A stretch of DNA of 64,000 nucleotides from Variovorax sp. KK3 (GTDB lineage Bacteria; Pseudomonadota; Gammaproteobacteria; Burkholderiales; Burkholderiaceae_C): positions 1 to 64,000 of the forward strand of contig NZ_LYVO01000021.1 in the NCBI RefSeq assembly GCF_001984055.1. The letters run 5' to 3'. Both the position numbers and the translations under genes were made by a program. Below, in pieces: positions 33,408-43,914 of this stretch; the first letter of the stretch is position 1; every line of letters starts with the position of its first letter. Below the pieces are notes generated by a model, which searched no databases, was not told the DNA's origin, and saw only the letters and a list, made by a program, of their open reading frames with translations.

Positions 33408-33440
33408 AGTTCGCATTTGCAACCGCCGCCGGAACCGTCC

Positions 33441-35666
33441 ATGCCCGCCCTCCACAACCGCCTGCGCCCCGCCGCCGCCGCCACGCTCACCCTTCTCGCG
33501 TGGGCGGCCCACGCCCAGACGCAGCCGGCACCGGCCGAGCCCGCGGCACCCAGTTCCACCCTATCCACCGTGACCGTCGAGGCCAGTGCCGATGCCTCGG
33601 CCGAAGGCCTGACCAAGCCGTTCGCCGGCGGCCAAGTGGCGCGCGGCGGCCGCGTCGGCGTGCTGGGCAACCAGGACTACATGAGCTCGCCCTTCGGCGT
33701 GACCAGCTACACCAACGAGCTGATCCAGGACCAGCAGGCCCGCAGCGTCGGCGACGTGCTGCAGAACAACCCCTCGGTGCGCGTGGCGCGCGGCTTCGGC
33801 AACTTCCAGGAGTCGTACTTCATCCGCGGCTTCCTGCTGAATTCGGACAGCACCGCCTACAACGGGCTCTACAGTCTGTTGCCGCGCCAGTACATCTCGT
33901 CGGAGCTGTTCGAGCGCGTCGAAGTACTGCAGGGCGCCAGTGCCTTCCTGACCGGCGCCTCGCCGGGCGGTGACGCGATCGGCGGCTCGGTCAACCTGCT
34001 GCCCAAGCGCGCGGGCAGCGAGCCGCTCACCCAGTTCACGCTGGGCGGTTCGAGCGGCTCGCAGGTCTATGCCGCGACCGACATCGCACGCCGCTTCGGG
34101 CCCGACCAGAGCCTGGGCATCCGCATCAACGCGGCCCACCGCAACGGCGGCACCGGCGTCGACAACGAGAACGTCAAGCTCGACGTGGTGTCCGTCGGCT
34201 TCGACTGGCGCAGCCGCAACGCCCGCCTGTCGGCCGACATCGGCCACCAGGAGCACCGCCTGCGCGAAACGCGCACCAACGTCACGCTCGCATCGGGCGT
34301 CACGCTCGTGCCATCGGCGCCGGACGCCAAGACCAACTGGGCGCAACCCTGGAGCTATTCGAACGAGCGCGACACCTTTGGCACCGTGCGCGGCGAATAC
34401 GACTTCACCGACAACATCACCGGCTGGTTCGCGGGCGGCATGCGCCGCGGCGTGGAAGCCAACTCGCTGGCCAACCTCAGCGTGAGCAATGCGCTGACCG
34501 GCGCCGGCACCACCTACCGCTTCGACAACACGGGCATCGAGAAGGTGCAGACGGGCCAGGTCGGCCTGCGCGGCAAGTTCGCGACCGGGCCGGTCAAGCA
34601 CGAGCTCGTCGCCGCTTACGACTACTTCGAATCGGACCGCAAGAACGCCTACCGCTTCGACTTCCTCAACACGCAGAACACCAACCTCTACAACCCGATC
34701 CCGACGCCCTACCAGCCGCTGTTCAGCGCGTTCTCGCTCGGCGGCAACGACCTGACGTCGCCGCAGACGACCGCGAAGAAGCGCCTCACCAGCTACGTCA
34801 TCGGCGACACGATGTCCTTCCTGGACGACTCGCTGCTGCTCACGCTCGGCGCGCGCCGCCAGACGCTGAACGTCGACAGCTTCGCCTACAACACCGGCGT
34901 GCAGACCGGCAACTACGACCAAAGCCGCACCAGCCCGGCCGCAGGCATCGTCTTCAAGGCGACGAAGGAGTTCTCGGTGTACGCGAACTACATCGAGAGC
35001 CTGGCGATCGGCGAAACGGCGCCGGCCGTGGTCAACGGCCGTCCGGTGACCAACGCCGGCCAGGCGCTGTCGCCTTACGTCGCCAAGCAGAAGGAACTCG
35101 GCGTCAAGTACGACGGCGGCGGCATCGGCGCCACCGCGGCGCTGTTCTCCATCGAAAAGCCGCGCGCACTGCAGAACGCGTCGGGTGCCTATGTCTCGGA
35201 GGGCAAGGACCGCCACAACGGCCTGGAGCTGACCGCCTTCGGCGAGCCGGTGAAGGGCCTGCGCGTGCTGGGCGGCGTGACGCTGCTCGACGCCAAGCAG
35301 AAGGAAACCGGCAGCGCCACCACCGACGGCCGCCGCGTCATCGGCGTGCCCAAGCAGCAAGGCACCATCGGCGTGGAATGGGACGTGCCGGGTGTGCGCG
35401 GCCTGTCGCTCAACGCCCGCATGATCGCGAGCGGCTCCAGCTTCGCCGACGCCGCCAACACGCTGCGCGTGTCCGGCTGGACCCGATTCGACATCGGCGC
35501 GCGCTACATCACCGAGATGGCCGGCCGCCTGGTGACGCTGCGCGCCCGCATCGACAACGTGGCCAACCGCGACTACTGGGCATCCGTCGGCGGCTCGCCC
35601 GGCGCAGGCTACCTGGTGCTGGGCAATCCGCGCACCTTCAGCCTGACCGCCTCCGTCGACTTCTAG
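33441..35666 (+). CDS. TonB-dependent siderophore receptor
   Basis: An outer-membrane receptor of 741 residues. The signal peptide ends near AHAQ (residues 19-22). A TonB-box-like STLSTVTVEASAD follows. The plug domain (about 70-185) has DQQARSVGDVLQNNPSVRVA, ESYFIRGFLLNSD and ERVEVLQGASAFLTGASPGG, the pattern of siderophore receptors. The 22-strand barrel ends in the terminal Phe of FSLTASVDF. A TTG at 33405 would add 12 residues; the ATG is preferred. It is preceded by a Fur-box-like site, so iron-limited expression is likely. No siderophore biosynthesis or FecI/FecR genes adjoin it, so the ligand may be a foreign siderophore. Confidence 0.93.
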   Translation: MPALHNRLRPAAAATLTLLAWAAHAQTQPAPAEPAAPSSTLSTVTVEASADASAEGLTKPFAGGQVARGGRVGVLGNQDYMSSPFGVTSYTNELIQDQQARSVGDVLQNNPSVRVARGFGNFQESYFIRGFLLNSDSTAYNGLYSLLPRQYISSELFERVEVLQGASAFLTGASPGGDAIGGSVNLLPKRAGSEPLTQFTLGGSSGSQVYAATDIARRFGPDQSLGIRINAAHRNGGTGVDNENVKLDVVSVGFDWRSRNARLSADIGHQEHRLRETRTNVTLASGVTLVPSAPDAKTNWAQPWSYSNERDTFGTVRGEYDFTDNITGWFAGGMRRGVEANSLANLSVSNALTGAGTTYRFDNTGIEKVQTGQVGLRGKFATGPVKHELVAAYDYFESDRKNAYRFDFLNTQNTNLYNPIPTPYQPLFSAFSLGGNDLTSPQTTAKKRLTSYVIGDTMSFLDDSLLLTLGARRQTLNVDSFAYNTGVQTGNYDQSRTSPAAGIVFKATKEFSVYANYIESLAIGETAPAVVNGRPVTNAGQALSPYVAKQKELGVKYDGGGIGATAALFSIEKPRALQNASGAYVSEGKDRHNGLELTAFGEPVKGLRVLGGVTLLDAKQKETGSATTDGRRVIGVPKQQGTIGVEWDVPGVRGLSLNARMIASGSSFADAANTLRVSGWTRFDIGARYITEMAGRLVTLRARIDNVANRDYWASVGGSPGAGYLVLGNPRTFSLTASVDF

Positions 35667-35692
35667 CTCTCTGGAAGACCCGGCTTTAGCCA

Positions 35693-35785
35693 GGAACACC
35701 GCGGAACCGGCTTTGCCGGGCCGCTGGTGTTGCCCCCGGAAGGGGGTGCGAGAGCGACACGAAGTGAGCGAGCCTGGGGGAGAGC
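35693..35785. repeat. Palindromic intergenic repeat after the TonB receptor gene
   Basis: The sequence contains a nested hairpin (AACACCGCGG to CCGCTGGTGTT, with inner CCGGC-TTT-GCCGG), then CCCCCGGAAGGGGG. It ends with a GCGAGAGCGACACGAAGTGAG stretch. From general knowledge, similar CCCCC-N-GGGGG intergenic cassettes recur in Variovorax and Acidovorax genomes. It separates the convergent TonB receptor and gshB genes and may end both transcripts. Confidence 0.6.
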
Positions 35786-36727
35786 CTATTTAAGCTCTGC
35801 CTCCAACGCATCGATGAACATGGCCGGCACGTCGAAGCCGGTCTGTTCCGTGATTTCCTGGAAGCAGGTCGGGCTGGTCACGTTGATCTCGGTCAGCGAA
35901 TTGCCGATGACATCCAGCCCCACCAGCAGCAGCCCGCGCTCGTAGAGCACCGGGCCGATGGCCTCGGCGATGCGCCGGTCCTGGTCGGTGAGCGGCTGCG
36001 CCACACCCTTGCCGCCGGCGGCCAGGTTGCCGCGTACTTCGCTGCCTTGCGGAATGCGCGCCAGGCTATGCGGCACCGGCCGGCCGGCGATCACCAGGAT
36101 GCGCTTGTCGCCCTGCGTGATCTCGGGGACGAAGCGCTGCACCATGATGGTCTCGGCACCGTCCTTGTTGAGCGTCTCGATGATCGAGCCCAGGTTGAGC
36201 CCGTCGGCGCGCACGCGGAAGATGCCCATGCCGCCCATGCCGTCGAGCGGCTTCAAGATGATGTCCTGGTGCTCGGCATGGAAGGCCTTCACCGCGGCCG
36301 CATCGCGCGTGACCAGCGTGGGCGTCGTGTACTCGGCGAACTCCATGATCGCCAGCTTCTCGGGATGGTCGCGCAGCGCGCGCGGCCGGTTGATGACGCG
36401 CGCACCCTCGCGCTCGGCCTGCTCCAGCAGGTGGGTGGCGTAGATGTACTCGGCGTCGAAGGGTGGGTCCTTGCGCATCAGCACCGCATCGAAGGCATGC
36501 AGGGGCCGCTCGATCACGCCTTCCTCGCGGAACCAGTCGTCTTCGCCGGTCAGCACGATCTCGCGCACCTTGGCGGTGACGGGGCGGCCGCGCTGCCAGG
36601 TGAGGTCTTGCGGCACGCAGGCCGAGAGCTTGTGCCCGCGCCGCTGGGCCTCGCGCATCATCGAGAAGGTGGTGTCCTTGTAGATCTTGAACTGCTCGAG
36701 CGGATCGGCAACGAAAAGGATGTGCAT
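35786..36727 (-). CDS. gshB: Glutathione synthetase
   Basis: This ATP-grasp enzyme joins gamma-glutamylcysteine with glycine, the second step of glutathione synthesis. At 313 residues it matches the E. coli enzyme (316). Segments are MHILFVADPLEQFKIYKDTT, MRKDPPFDAEYIYATHLLE, the grasp loop PLDGMGGMGIFRV, and MVQRFVPEITQGDKRILVI. The Mg/ATP-binding end is GLDVIGNSLTEINVTSPTCF. Its ATG overlaps the benE stop as TGATG, showing coupling. It is the last gene of the leftward run gshA-kup-benE-gshB, so both glutathione genes are in one cluster. Confidence 0.96.
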   Translation of the reverse strand: MHILFVADPLEQFKIYKDTTFSMMREAQRRGHKLSACVPQDLTWQRGRPVTAKVREIVLTGEDDWFREEGVIERPLHAFDAVLMRKDPPFDAEYIYATHLLEQAEREGARVINRPRALRDHPEKLAIMEFAEYTTPTLVTRDAAAVKAFHAEHQDIILKPLDGMGGMGIFRVRADGLNLGSIIETLNKDGAETIMVQRFVPEITQGDKRILVIAGRPVPHSLARIPQGSEVRGNLAAGGKGVAQPLTDQDRRIAEAIGPVLYERGLLLVGLDVIGNSLTEINVTSPTCFQEITEQTGFDVPAMFIDALEAELK

Positions 36728-37998
36728 CAGGGTGTCTTTCCGGCGGTCGATGAGGGGCGGGCCGCTTCTGCCGCGGCCCGGGCGTCTTGTCTGATCTTGC
36801 AGGCAGGTGCGATGTCCTTGCCGGCGAAGGGTTTGCGCCGGCCCAGCTGCTGGATGGCGAGTGCCAGGGCGCCGGCCACCACGCCCCAGAAGGCGGAGCC
36901 GATGCCTGCGATGGTGAGGCCCGAGAGCGTGACCAGGAAAGTGATGAGCGCCGCCTCGCGATGCGGTTCGTCGCGCACCGCCGCGGCCAGGCCGCCGCCG
37001 ATGGTGCCCAGCAGCGCGAGGCCGGCGATGGCCGCGACCAGTTCCTTAGGGAAGGCGGTCAGCAGGCCCGTGACCGCTGCGCCGAAGAGCCCGATGACGA
37101 CGTAGATGGCGCCGCAGGTCACGGCCGCGGTGTAGCGGCGCGCCGGGTCTTCATGTGCTTCGCGCCCCATGCAGATGGCGGCAGTGATCGCGCTCAGGTT
37201 CATCGCGAAGGCGCCGAAGGGCGCGAGCACCAGCGTCGCCAGGCCGCTCGCGGTGATCAGCTTCGAGATCGGCAGGTCGTAGCCGGCCGCGCGGATCGCC
37301 GCCACGCCCGGCAGGTTCTGCGATGCCATCGTGACGACGAAGAGCGGCAGCGCCAGGCTCACGGTTGCCTGCCAACTGAACACTGGCATGGTGAAGACCG
37401 GCACCGCCATGCTGAACTGCACGGCAGCCCAGGCCAGCTCGCCGCGCGCAGCCACGAAAACGATTGCCGCCAGTAGGGTGAGCGGCACCGCGTAGCGCGG
37501 CAGCAGGCGGCGCGTGACCAGGTAGCTCAGCAGCATCAGCAGCACCAGCGGCAGCGCGGTGCGCGCGGCCAGGAAGGCCTCGAGGCCGAAGCGGGCCAGC
37601 ACGCCGGCCAGCAGCGCCGAGGCGAGCGCCATGGGAATGCGGTTCATCACGCGCTCGAACCAGCCGGTGGCGCCGGCCAGTGTGATGAGCAGCGCACAGA
37701 CGATGAAGGCACCGACCGCCTCGCCCATGCCATGGCCCGCGCCGGCCACTGCCAGCACCGCCGCGCCGGGCGTGCTCCAGGCGATCATCACCGGCTTGCG
37801 CCACCACAACGACAGCAGTGCCGAGCTCAGGCCCATGCCGAGGCCGAGCGCCCACATCCACGAGCTGATCAGCTCGGGCGTTGCGCCGAAGGCCTGTGCG
37901 GCCTGGAACACGATGGCCACCGAACTCGTGAACCCCACGAGCACGGCGACGAAGCCGGCGGTGAAGGACGAGAGGCTCAGGTCCTTGAAGAAACGCAT
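36727..37998 (-). CDS. benE: Benzoate/H+ symporter family transporter BenE
   Basis: An inner-membrane protein of 423 residues with about twelve hydrophobic helices, matching the BenE family of benzoate symporters. Recognisable are LSSFTAGFVAVLVGFTSSVA at the start, the PVMIAWSTPGAAVLAVAGAG segment, and LFVVTMASQNLPGVAAIRAAGY, a family signature. A basic tail follows the last helix. Many BenE paralogues are not linked to benzoate catabolism, and no ben or cat genes adjoin it here. The substrate is therefore uncertain. It is coupled to gshB by a one-base overlap and starts 14 bases after kup. Confidence 0.85.
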   Translation of the reverse strand: MRFFKDLSLSSFTAGFVAVLVGFTSSVAIVFQAAQAFGATPELISSWMWALGLGMGLSSALLSLWWRKPVMIAWSTPGAAVLAVAGAGHGMGEAVGAFIVCALLITLAGATGWFERVMNRIPMALASALLAGVLARFGLEAFLAARTALPLVLLMLLSYLVTRRLLPRYAVPLTLLAAIVFVAARGELAWAAVQFSMAVPVFTMPVFSWQATVSLALPLFVVTMASQNLPGVAAIRAAGYDLPISKLITASGLATLVLAPFGAFAMNLSAITAAICMGREAHEDPARRYTAAVTCGAIYVVIGLFGAAVTGLLTAFPKELVAAIAGLALLGTIGGGLAAAVRDEPHREAALITFLVTLSGLTIAGIGSAFWGVVAGALALAIQQLGRRKPFAGKDIAPACKIRQDARAAAEAARPSSTAGKTP

Positions 37999-38011
37999 GG
38001 GGCCCGCTTGC

Positions 38012-39880
38012 CTAGATTTCGATCTTGGAGCCCAGCTCGACGACCGCGTTGTTCGGCAGGCTCAGGAAGTTGGCGGCCCCGCTCGCGCTGTGGTGCATCT
38101 GCGCGAAGAGCTTTTCGCGCCACGGCGCCATGCCGCTGCCCAGCGTGGGAATGACGACGTCGCGCGACAGGAAGTAGCTGGTGGTCATGGGCTCGAGCTG
38201 GCAGCCGCGCAGCCGCGCATGCTCGAGCGCGCGCGGCAGGTCGACGTCGTTCTTGAAACCGTAGTGCACGACCACCTGCCAGCAGTGGTGGCCGAGCGGT
38301 TCCATCTCGATGCGCTTGTCCATGGGAATCCACGGCACCTCATGGTTGCGCACGGTGACGAACAGGTTCTGCTCGTGCATCACCTTGTTGTGCTTGAGGT
38401 TGTGCAGCAGCGCGTTGGGCACCACGCCGGGCTCGGCGGTCAGGAAGACGGCCGTGCCCTCCACCCGGGCTGGCGGGCTGACGAAGACCGACGCGAGGAA
38501 CTCGCGCAGGTCGATGGCCTCGGCCAGCTGCACCTGCCCCATGAGCCGCCGGCCTTCCTTCCAGGTCAGCATCAGCATGAAGATGGAGCCGCCGATGAGC
38601 AGCGGGAACCAGCCACCCTCGAAGAGCTTGAGCAGGTTGGAGGCGAAGAACAGGAAGTCGACCACGAAGAACCAGCCGGTGGCCAGCACGCAGAGCCACA
38701 GCGGGTACTTCCATGCGTGGCGAATCACGAAGAAGGTGAGCACCGTGGTGATGAGCATGTCGGTGGTCACGGCGATGCCGTAGGCCGCGGCCAGGTTGCT
38801 CGACGAGCGGAACATCAGCACCGCCAGCACGATGGCGACGAACAGGCCCCAGTTGACCAGGGGAATGTAGATCTGCCCCGCGGCACGCACGCTGGTGTGT
38901 TCGATGTTCATGCGCGGCAGGTAGCCAAGCTGGATCACCTGCCGGGTGACGCTGAACGCACCGGTGATGAGCGCCTGCGACGCGATCACCGTCGCGGCGG
39001 TGGCCAGCACCACCAGCGGAATCAAGGCCCAGTCGGGGGCCATCATGAAGAACGGGTTCTTCACCGCCGCCGGGTTCTCGAGCAGCAGTGCGCCCTGCCC
39101 GAAGTAGTTGAGCACGAGCGCGGGCATCACCACCGAGAACCAGGCGACGCGGATCGGCCGCTTGCCGAAGTGCCCGAGGTCGGCGTACAGCGCCTCGGCG
39201 CCGGTCACGCAGAGCACCGTGGCGCCCAGGATGATGAAGCTGGTGCCCGGGTTGTCCCACATGAAGCGCAACGCATACAACGGGCTGATGGCCTTGAGGA
39301 TCTCGGGATGGGTGAGGATCTGCGAAACGCCCAGCAGTGCGATGGTGACGAACCAGGCCAGCGTGATCGGGCCGAAGAAGCGGCCGATGCCCGCGGTGCC
39401 GTGCTTCTGCACGGCGAACAGGCAGAACAGCACCACCAGCGTGATCGGGATCACGTAGTGCCGGAAGTGCGGCGACACGACCTCCAGGCCCTCGACCGCC
39501 GACAGCACCGAGATGGCCGGCGTGATCACGCCGTCGCCATAGAAAAGCGAGGTGCCGAAGATGCCCACCACCAGCAGCACGTTGCGCAGCTTCGGCTTGT
39601 CGACCACCGCCTGCGAGGCCAGGGCCAGCATCGCGACCAGGCCGCCTTCGCCCTCGTTGTCGGCGCGCAGAACGAGCACCACGTACTTGAGCGAGACGAT
39701 GACCGTCAGCGTCCAGAAGAACATCGACAGGATGCCGTAGACGTTCTCGATCGTGAAAGGCACGTGCCCGTGCCCGAAAACCTCCTTGACCGCATACAGC
39801 ACGCTGGTGCCGATGTCGCCGTAGACGACACCGATGGCCGCGAGGATCAGCGCGGCGGAGGAGGATTTGGTGGGGGACAC
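38012..39880 (-). CDS. kup: Low-affinity potassium transporter Kup
   Basis: A K+/H+ symporter of 622 residues with about twelve membrane segments followed by a cytosolic tail of around 160 residues. The N-terminal signature [20 protein letters not shown] is diagnostic. Others are [38 protein letters not shown] and [18 protein letters not shown]. The best start is GTG at 39880, as no ATG precedes the conserved region; no good Shine-Dalgarno sequence is seen. It lies between gshA and benE on the same strand. K+ uptake next to glutathione synthesis is suggestive because glutathione gates K+ efflux in other bacteria. Confidence 0.95.
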   Translation of the reverse strand: MSPTKSSSAALILAAIGVVYGDIGTSVLYAVKEVFGHGHVPFTIENVYGILSMFFWTLTVIVSLKYVVLVLRADNEGEGGLVAMLALASQAVVDKPKLRNVLLVVGIFGTSLFYGDGVITPAISVLSAVEGLEVVSPHFRHYVIPITLVVLFCLFAVQKHGTAGIGRFFGPITLAWFVTIALLGVSQILTHPEILKAISPLYALRFMWDNPGTSFIILGATVLCVTGAEALYADLGHFGKRPIRVAWFSVVMPALVLNYFGQGALLLENPAAVKNPFFMMAPDWALIPLVVLATAATVIASQALITGAFSVTRQVIQLGYLPRMNIEHTSVRAAGQIYIPLVNWGLFVAIVLAVLMFRSSSNLAAAYGIAVTTDMLITTVLTFFVIRHAWKYPLWLCVLATGWFFVVDFLFFASNLLKLFEGGWFPLLIGGSIFMLMLTWKEGRRLMGQVQLAEAIDLREFLASVFVSPPARVEGTAVFLTAEPGVVPNALLHNLKHNKVMHEQNLFVTVRNHEVPWIPMDKRIEMEPLGHHCWQVVVHYGFKNDVDLPRALEHARLRGCQLEPMTTSYFLSRDVVIPTLGSGMAPWREKLFAQMHHSASGAANFLSLPNNAVVELGSKIEI

Positions 39881-40041
39881 GAAGGAGGATGCAAAAGGGT
39901 GACCGGCGCGGGATGCACGCCGGGGCGCCTCGACGGCCGCATGCGGCCTTCGCGTCGCCCTCCGCCCTCGGGAATTTGCGTTGCTATGGGCCCGCTATTT
40001 TGCCGCTGCCCCGATGCGCCGCAAGGCCGCTCGACAAGAAC

Positions 40042-41340
40042 TTATTCGTAGGTCTCGGCGTCCGGATTGGTCGCTTCCATTTCGTAGCTGGCTGCCACCA
40101 TGGCCAGGCGGCCAATCACGCCGTACATGTAGAAGCGGTTGGGTGCGCTCGCGCCCGGCTTGGCGCCCGGCTGCGGTAAGTGCGCACTCTCCGAAAAAGC
40201 CAAGGGCACGAAGCTGGCGCCCGGCATGTTGAGGTTCTCGTCCGGGCTGCGCTCGGCATGCACGCGGTAGAAGCCGCCGACCACGTAGCGGTCCATCATG
40301 TAGACGACCGGCTCGGCCACGCCGTCGTGCACGCGCTCGTTGGTGAGCACGCCTTCCTGAACGATCAGGTCAGTCGGGCCCTGGGGCGCTTCCTGGCCCG
40401 ACAGGGTCGGCGCCTTGCCGCGCCGGCCGAAGACCTCGAGGTCCTTGACGTCGCGCACGGTCATCACGCCCATCGGGTCGGCGCCGTTGTCGGCCTTGAC
40501 CACCACGAATGGCTTTTCGTTGATGCCGTATTCCTTGTACTTGCGACGGACCTTGGTCAGCAGCGCATCGACGTGGCTGGTCAGCACGTCCAGGCCCTTG
40601 CCCTCGGTCAGGTCGACGCCGCCGGCACGCGCGTACATGGGGTTGATGAGCCACGGGTCGATGCCCAGCAGCTTGCCGAAGCGCTTGGACACCTCTTCGT
40701 AGCTGTGCAGGTGGTTGCTCTTGCGGCGCACCGACCAGCCGGCGTGCAGCGGCGGCAGCAGGTACTGCTCGTGCAGGTCTTCCAGGATGCCCGGCGCGCC
40801 AGCCGACAGGTCGCTGTTGACGAGGATGGTGCAGGGGTCGAAGTGCTTGAGGCCCAGGCGCCGGCGGGTGCGCACCACCGGTTCGAGGCACACGCTTTCG
40901 CCGTGCGGCAGTTCGATCTTCTTTGGCGACTTGATTGCCGGGTCGACCGAGCCGACCCGCACGTTGAGGCCGGCCATGTGGAAGATGCGCACCAGCCGGG
41001 CCACGTTCGCCAGGTAGAACGTGTTCTTCGAGTGGTTCTCGGGGATGACGAGCAGGTTGCGCGCCTCGGGGCAGATCTTCTCGATGGCGGCCTGCGCGGC
41101 CTGCACCGCGAGCGGCAGCATGTCCTCGGTGAGATTGTTCCAGCCTCGCGGGTAGAGGTTGGTGTCGACCGGCGCCAGCTTGAAGCCGGCATTGCGGATG
41201 TCGACCGAGCTGTAGAAGGGCGGCGTGTGCTCCATCCATTCGAGCCGGAACCAGCGCTCGATGGCAGGCATGGAGTCGAGGATGCGCTGTTCGAGCTCGT
41301 TGATCGGGCCCGTCAGGGCGGTGACGAGATGGGGAACCAT
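40042..41340 (-). CDS. gshA: Glutamate-cysteine ligase, proteobacterial GshA type
   Basis: Catalyses the first, rate-limiting step of glutathione synthesis. The 432-residue protein belongs to the GshA family of beta- and related proteobacteria, distinct from the E. coli 518-residue enzyme. Segments include MPAIERWFRLEWMEHTPPFY, VDIRNAGFKLAPVDTNLYPR, HSKNTFYLANVARLVRIFHM, VKADNGADPMGVMTVRDVKD and RFYMYGVIGRLAMVAASYE. The basic and acidic residues in VVKADNGADPMG fit an ATP-grasp-like site. It starts a leftward run toward kup, benE and gshB, about 100 bases after proA. Confidence 0.95.
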   Translation of the reverse strand: MVPHLVTALTGPINELEQRILDSMPAIERWFRLEWMEHTPPFYSSVDIRNAGFKLAPVDTNLYPRGWNNLTEDMLPLAVQAAQAAIEKICPEARNLLVIPENHSKNTFYLANVARLVRIFHMAGLNVRVGSVDPAIKSPKKIELPHGESVCLEPVVRTRRRLGLKHFDPCTILVNSDLSAGAPGILEDLHEQYLLPPLHAGWSVRRKSNHLHSYEEVSKRFGKLLGIDPWLINPMYARAGGVDLTEGKGLDVLTSHVDALLTKVRRKYKEYGINEKPFVVVKADNGADPMGVMTVRDVKDLEVFGRRGKAPTLSGQEAPQGPTDLIVQEGVLTNERVHDGVAEPVVYMMDRYVVGGFYRVHAERSPDENLNMPGASFVPLAFSESAHLPQPGAKPGASAPNRFYMYGVIGRLAMVAASYEMEATNPDAETYE

Positions 41341-41442
41341 GCGGCGGCCTTGTCGTTTGTTTTCGCGGCGAAAGGTGGAGTGGAATTGTAGGATTTGAGG
41401 GCGGCACCCAAGATGACAAGCGCGCCCGGCTGGCCCTCCACT

Positions 41443-42735
41443 TCAGGTGCGCACTTCGCCCTGGCCCAGCACCACGTATTTGAGCGAGGTCAGGCCCTCG
41501 ATGCCCACCGGCCCGCGCGCATGAAACTTGTCGGTGCTGATGCCGATCTCGGCGCCCAGCCCGAACTCGAAGCCGTCGGCGAAGCGGGTGCTGGCGTTCA
41601 CCATCACGCTGGCGGAGTCGACTTCGCGCAGGAAGCGCTGGGCATGCAGGTGGTCGCGGGTGACGATGGCGTCGGTGTGGTGGCTGGAATAGCGGTTGAC
41701 GTGGTCGATGGCCTCGTCCACACCCGTCACCACCTTGATGCTGATGACGGCGGCCAGGTATTCCTCCGACCAGTCGGACTCGACCGCATCGACCACCTTG
41801 GCACCCGGGGGCAGCGCACCGTCGGTGCGCAGGATGCGCGCGGCGGCCGGGTCGCAGCGCATCTCGACGCCCTTGGCCGCGAAGATGGCCCCGATCTCGG
41901 GCAGGAAGCTCTCGGCCATCGAGGCCGCCACCAGCAGCCCTTCGGCGGCGTTGCACGGGCTGTACTTCTGGGTCTTGGCGTTGTCCACGATGCGCACCGC
42001 CATGTCGAGCTCGGCCGTGTCGTCGACGTACACGTGGCAGTTGCCGTCCAGGTGCTTGATGACGGGCACCTTGGCCTCGCGGCTGATGCGTTCGATGAGG
42101 CCCTTGCCGCCGCGCGGAATGACCACGTCCACGAACTCGGGCATGGCGATCAGCCGGCCGACGGCCTCGCGATCGGTGGTCTGCACCAGTTGCACCGCCT
42201 CCACCGGCAGGCCGGCCTCCGCCAGTGCCTCGCCCACCAGCGCGGCCAGCGCCTTGTTGGACTCGATCGCCTCCGAACCGCCACGCAGGATGGCCGCATT
42301 GCCGCTCTTGATGGCGAGGCTGGCGGCCTCGACGGTCACGTTGGGTCGGCTCTCGTAGATCATGCCGAAGACGCCGATCGGCACCCGCATCTGGCCGACC
42401 CGGATGCCGCTGGGCTGCTGGCGCATGCCGATGACCTCGCCGATCACGTCGGGCATCGCGGCCAGCTGCTCGCAGCCGAGCGCCACGGTCTCGATGGTCT
42501 TGGGGCCGAGCCGCAGCCGGTCGACCATCGGCGCCGAGAGGCCGGCCGCCTGGGCGCGTTCCAGGTCTTGCGCATTGGCCGGCGCCAAGGCCTCGACGCT
42601 CTCGCGCAGGCGCCGCGCCAGCGCCCGCAGTGCTTGGCTCTTGGTGGCGGCGGTGGCCTTCGCCATCAGGGCAGCGGCCGTCTTGGCCTGCATCCCCAGG
42701 GTCTGCATGTATTCGTCGACATTGAAGGCATTCAT
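41443..42735 (-). CDS. proA: Glutamate-5-semialdehyde dehydrogenase
   Basis: The second enzyme of proline biosynthesis, an NADPH-dependent gamma-glutamyl phosphate reductase. The 430-residue protein shows [57 protein letters not shown] and the catalytic Cys261 in [18 protein letters not shown]. The C-terminus has [20 protein letters not shown]. The start at 42735 follows family length; a longer reading frame to 42882 adds unrelated residues. It follows holA by 110 bases. The partner proB is not in this window. Confidence 0.96.
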   Translation of the reverse strand: MNAFNVDEYMQTLGMQAKTAAALMAKATAATKSQALRALARRLRESVEALAPANAQDLERAQAAGLSAPMVDRLRLGPKTIETVALGCEQLAAMPDVIGEVIGMRQQPSGIRVGQMRVPIGVFGMIYESRPNVTVEAASLAIKSGNAAILRGGSEAIESNKALAALVGEALAEAGLPVEAVQLVQTTDREAVGRLIAMPEFVDVVIPRGGKGLIERISREAKVPVIKHLDGNCHVYVDDTAELDMAVRIVDNAKTQKYSPCNAAEGLLVAASMAESFLPEIGAIFAAKGVEMRCDPAAARILRTDGALPPGAKVVDAVESDWSEEYLAAVISIKVVTGVDEAIDHVNRYSSHHTDAIVTRDHLHAQRFLREVDSASVMVNASTRFADGFEFGLGAEIGISTDKFHARGPVGIEGLTSLKYVVLGQGEVRT

Positions 42736-42845
42736 GGGGCGGAATTCTCCCACGCAGGGCCCGGACGTCCGGGCGCCGCGAGGAAACGCCCCGTTCCCGA
42801 AATTGCAACGAAGGGGCAGCGCCGAGCTGCCCGTATCCCGGCCCG

Positions 42846-43910
42846 TCAGCCGCGCGCGGGCGCAGCCGCGCAGGCCCGGCACAGCATCAAGGCCAGCCGC
42901 TGCAGCGCCTGCCAGCCGCTGGCCGGCCAGTCGGGCTGCTTGAGCCCCTTGACGATGCCGTCTACCACATGGGCCGCGCGCAGGAGCCGGGCCAAGGCGC
43001 GCTCGTCCAGGCGCGGCAGCACGCGCTCGAAGGCACGCTCGCGCGGGCCCCAGATGCGGTTTTCGCGCAGGGCCATGGGCAGCGGCCGGCCCGCGGCCAT
43101 GGCGTCCTTGACGCGCTTGAGGGCGCGGATGTCCTCGGCCAGCGTGTAGTGCACCAGCACCTCGGCCTCGCCCTCGGCCTGCAGGCCGTCGAGCATGCGC
43201 GCCACGCGTTGCGGCTGCCCGCCCAGCACGGCCTCCGAGAGTTTGAACACGTCGTAGCGCGCGACGTTGTTGACCGCGGCCTCGACCTGCTCCCAGCCCA
43301 ACTCCCCGGGCGGATACAGCAGGGCCAGCTTCTGGATCTCCTGGTGCGCGGCCAGCAGGTTGCCTTCGACCCGGTCGGCGAAGAACTGCAGGGTGCGCTG
43401 GCCTTCTTCACCGGCCTTCACGCGCTGCTCTTGCCGCGCGAGCCGCTGCGCGATCCAGGGTGGCAGCGCGGCGCGCTCGACGGTCTCGACCGCCAGGCTG
43501 ACGCCGTGGCCCTCGAGCGCCGTGAACCAGGCACCGGTGCGCGTGGCCTTGTCGAGCCGGGGAAGCAGCACCAGCGTCAGCGTGCTGTCGTTGCCGACGG
43601 CCGACTCGGCGATCTGCTGCAGCGCGGTGCTCCCGTCCTTGCCGGGCTTGCCCGACGGAATGCGGATCTCGACGATCTGCCGCTCGGCGAAGAGGCTCAG
43701 CGAACCGCCGGCCGCGAGCACCGCGCTCCAGTCGAAATGCGCGCCCGCCGCCGTGTACGAGCTGCGCTCGGTGTAGCCCTGCGCGCGTGCCGCCGTGCGG
43801 ATGGCATCGGCGGCCTCCTGCGCCAGCAGAGGCTCGTCGCCGTGGATGACGTACAGCGGCTTGAGCCCCTTCTGCAGGTGCGCATCGAGCTGGGCGGCCG
43901 CGAGCTGCAT
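42846..43910 (-). CDS. holA: DNA polymerase III subunit delta
   Basis: The clamp-loader subunit that opens the beta sliding clamp. It has 354 residues, close to the E. coli subunit (343). Segments are [40 protein letters not shown], the [20 protein letters not shown] turn, and [20 protein letters not shown], typical of HolA. It starts only four bases after the lptE stop, so the two are coupled. This leuS-lptE-holA order is conserved in many proteobacteria. Confidence 0.95.
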   Translation of the reverse strand: MQLAAAQLDAHLQKGLKPLYVIHGDEPLLAQEAADAIRTAARAQGYTERSSYTAAGAHFDWSAVLAAGGSLSLFAERQIVEIRIPSGKPGKDGSTALQQIAESAVGNDSTLTLVLLPRLDKATRTGAWFTALEGHGVSLAVETVERAALPPWIAQRLARQEQRVKAGEEGQRTLQFFADRVEGNLLAAHQEIQKLALLYPPGELGWEQVEAAVNNVARYDVFKLSEAVLGGQPQRVARMLDGLQAEGEAEVLVHYTLAEDIRALKRVKDAMAAGRPLPMALRENRIWGPRERAFERVLPRLDERALARLLRAAHVVDGIVKGLKQPDWPASGWQALQRLALMLCRACAAAPARG

Positions 43911-43914
43911 CGGC

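Noticed and set aside
33405-33440. TTG start for the TonB receptor
   Set aside because: The extra 12 residues precede the signal peptide and overlap the Fur-box-like site; the ATG at 33441 gives a normal signal sequence.
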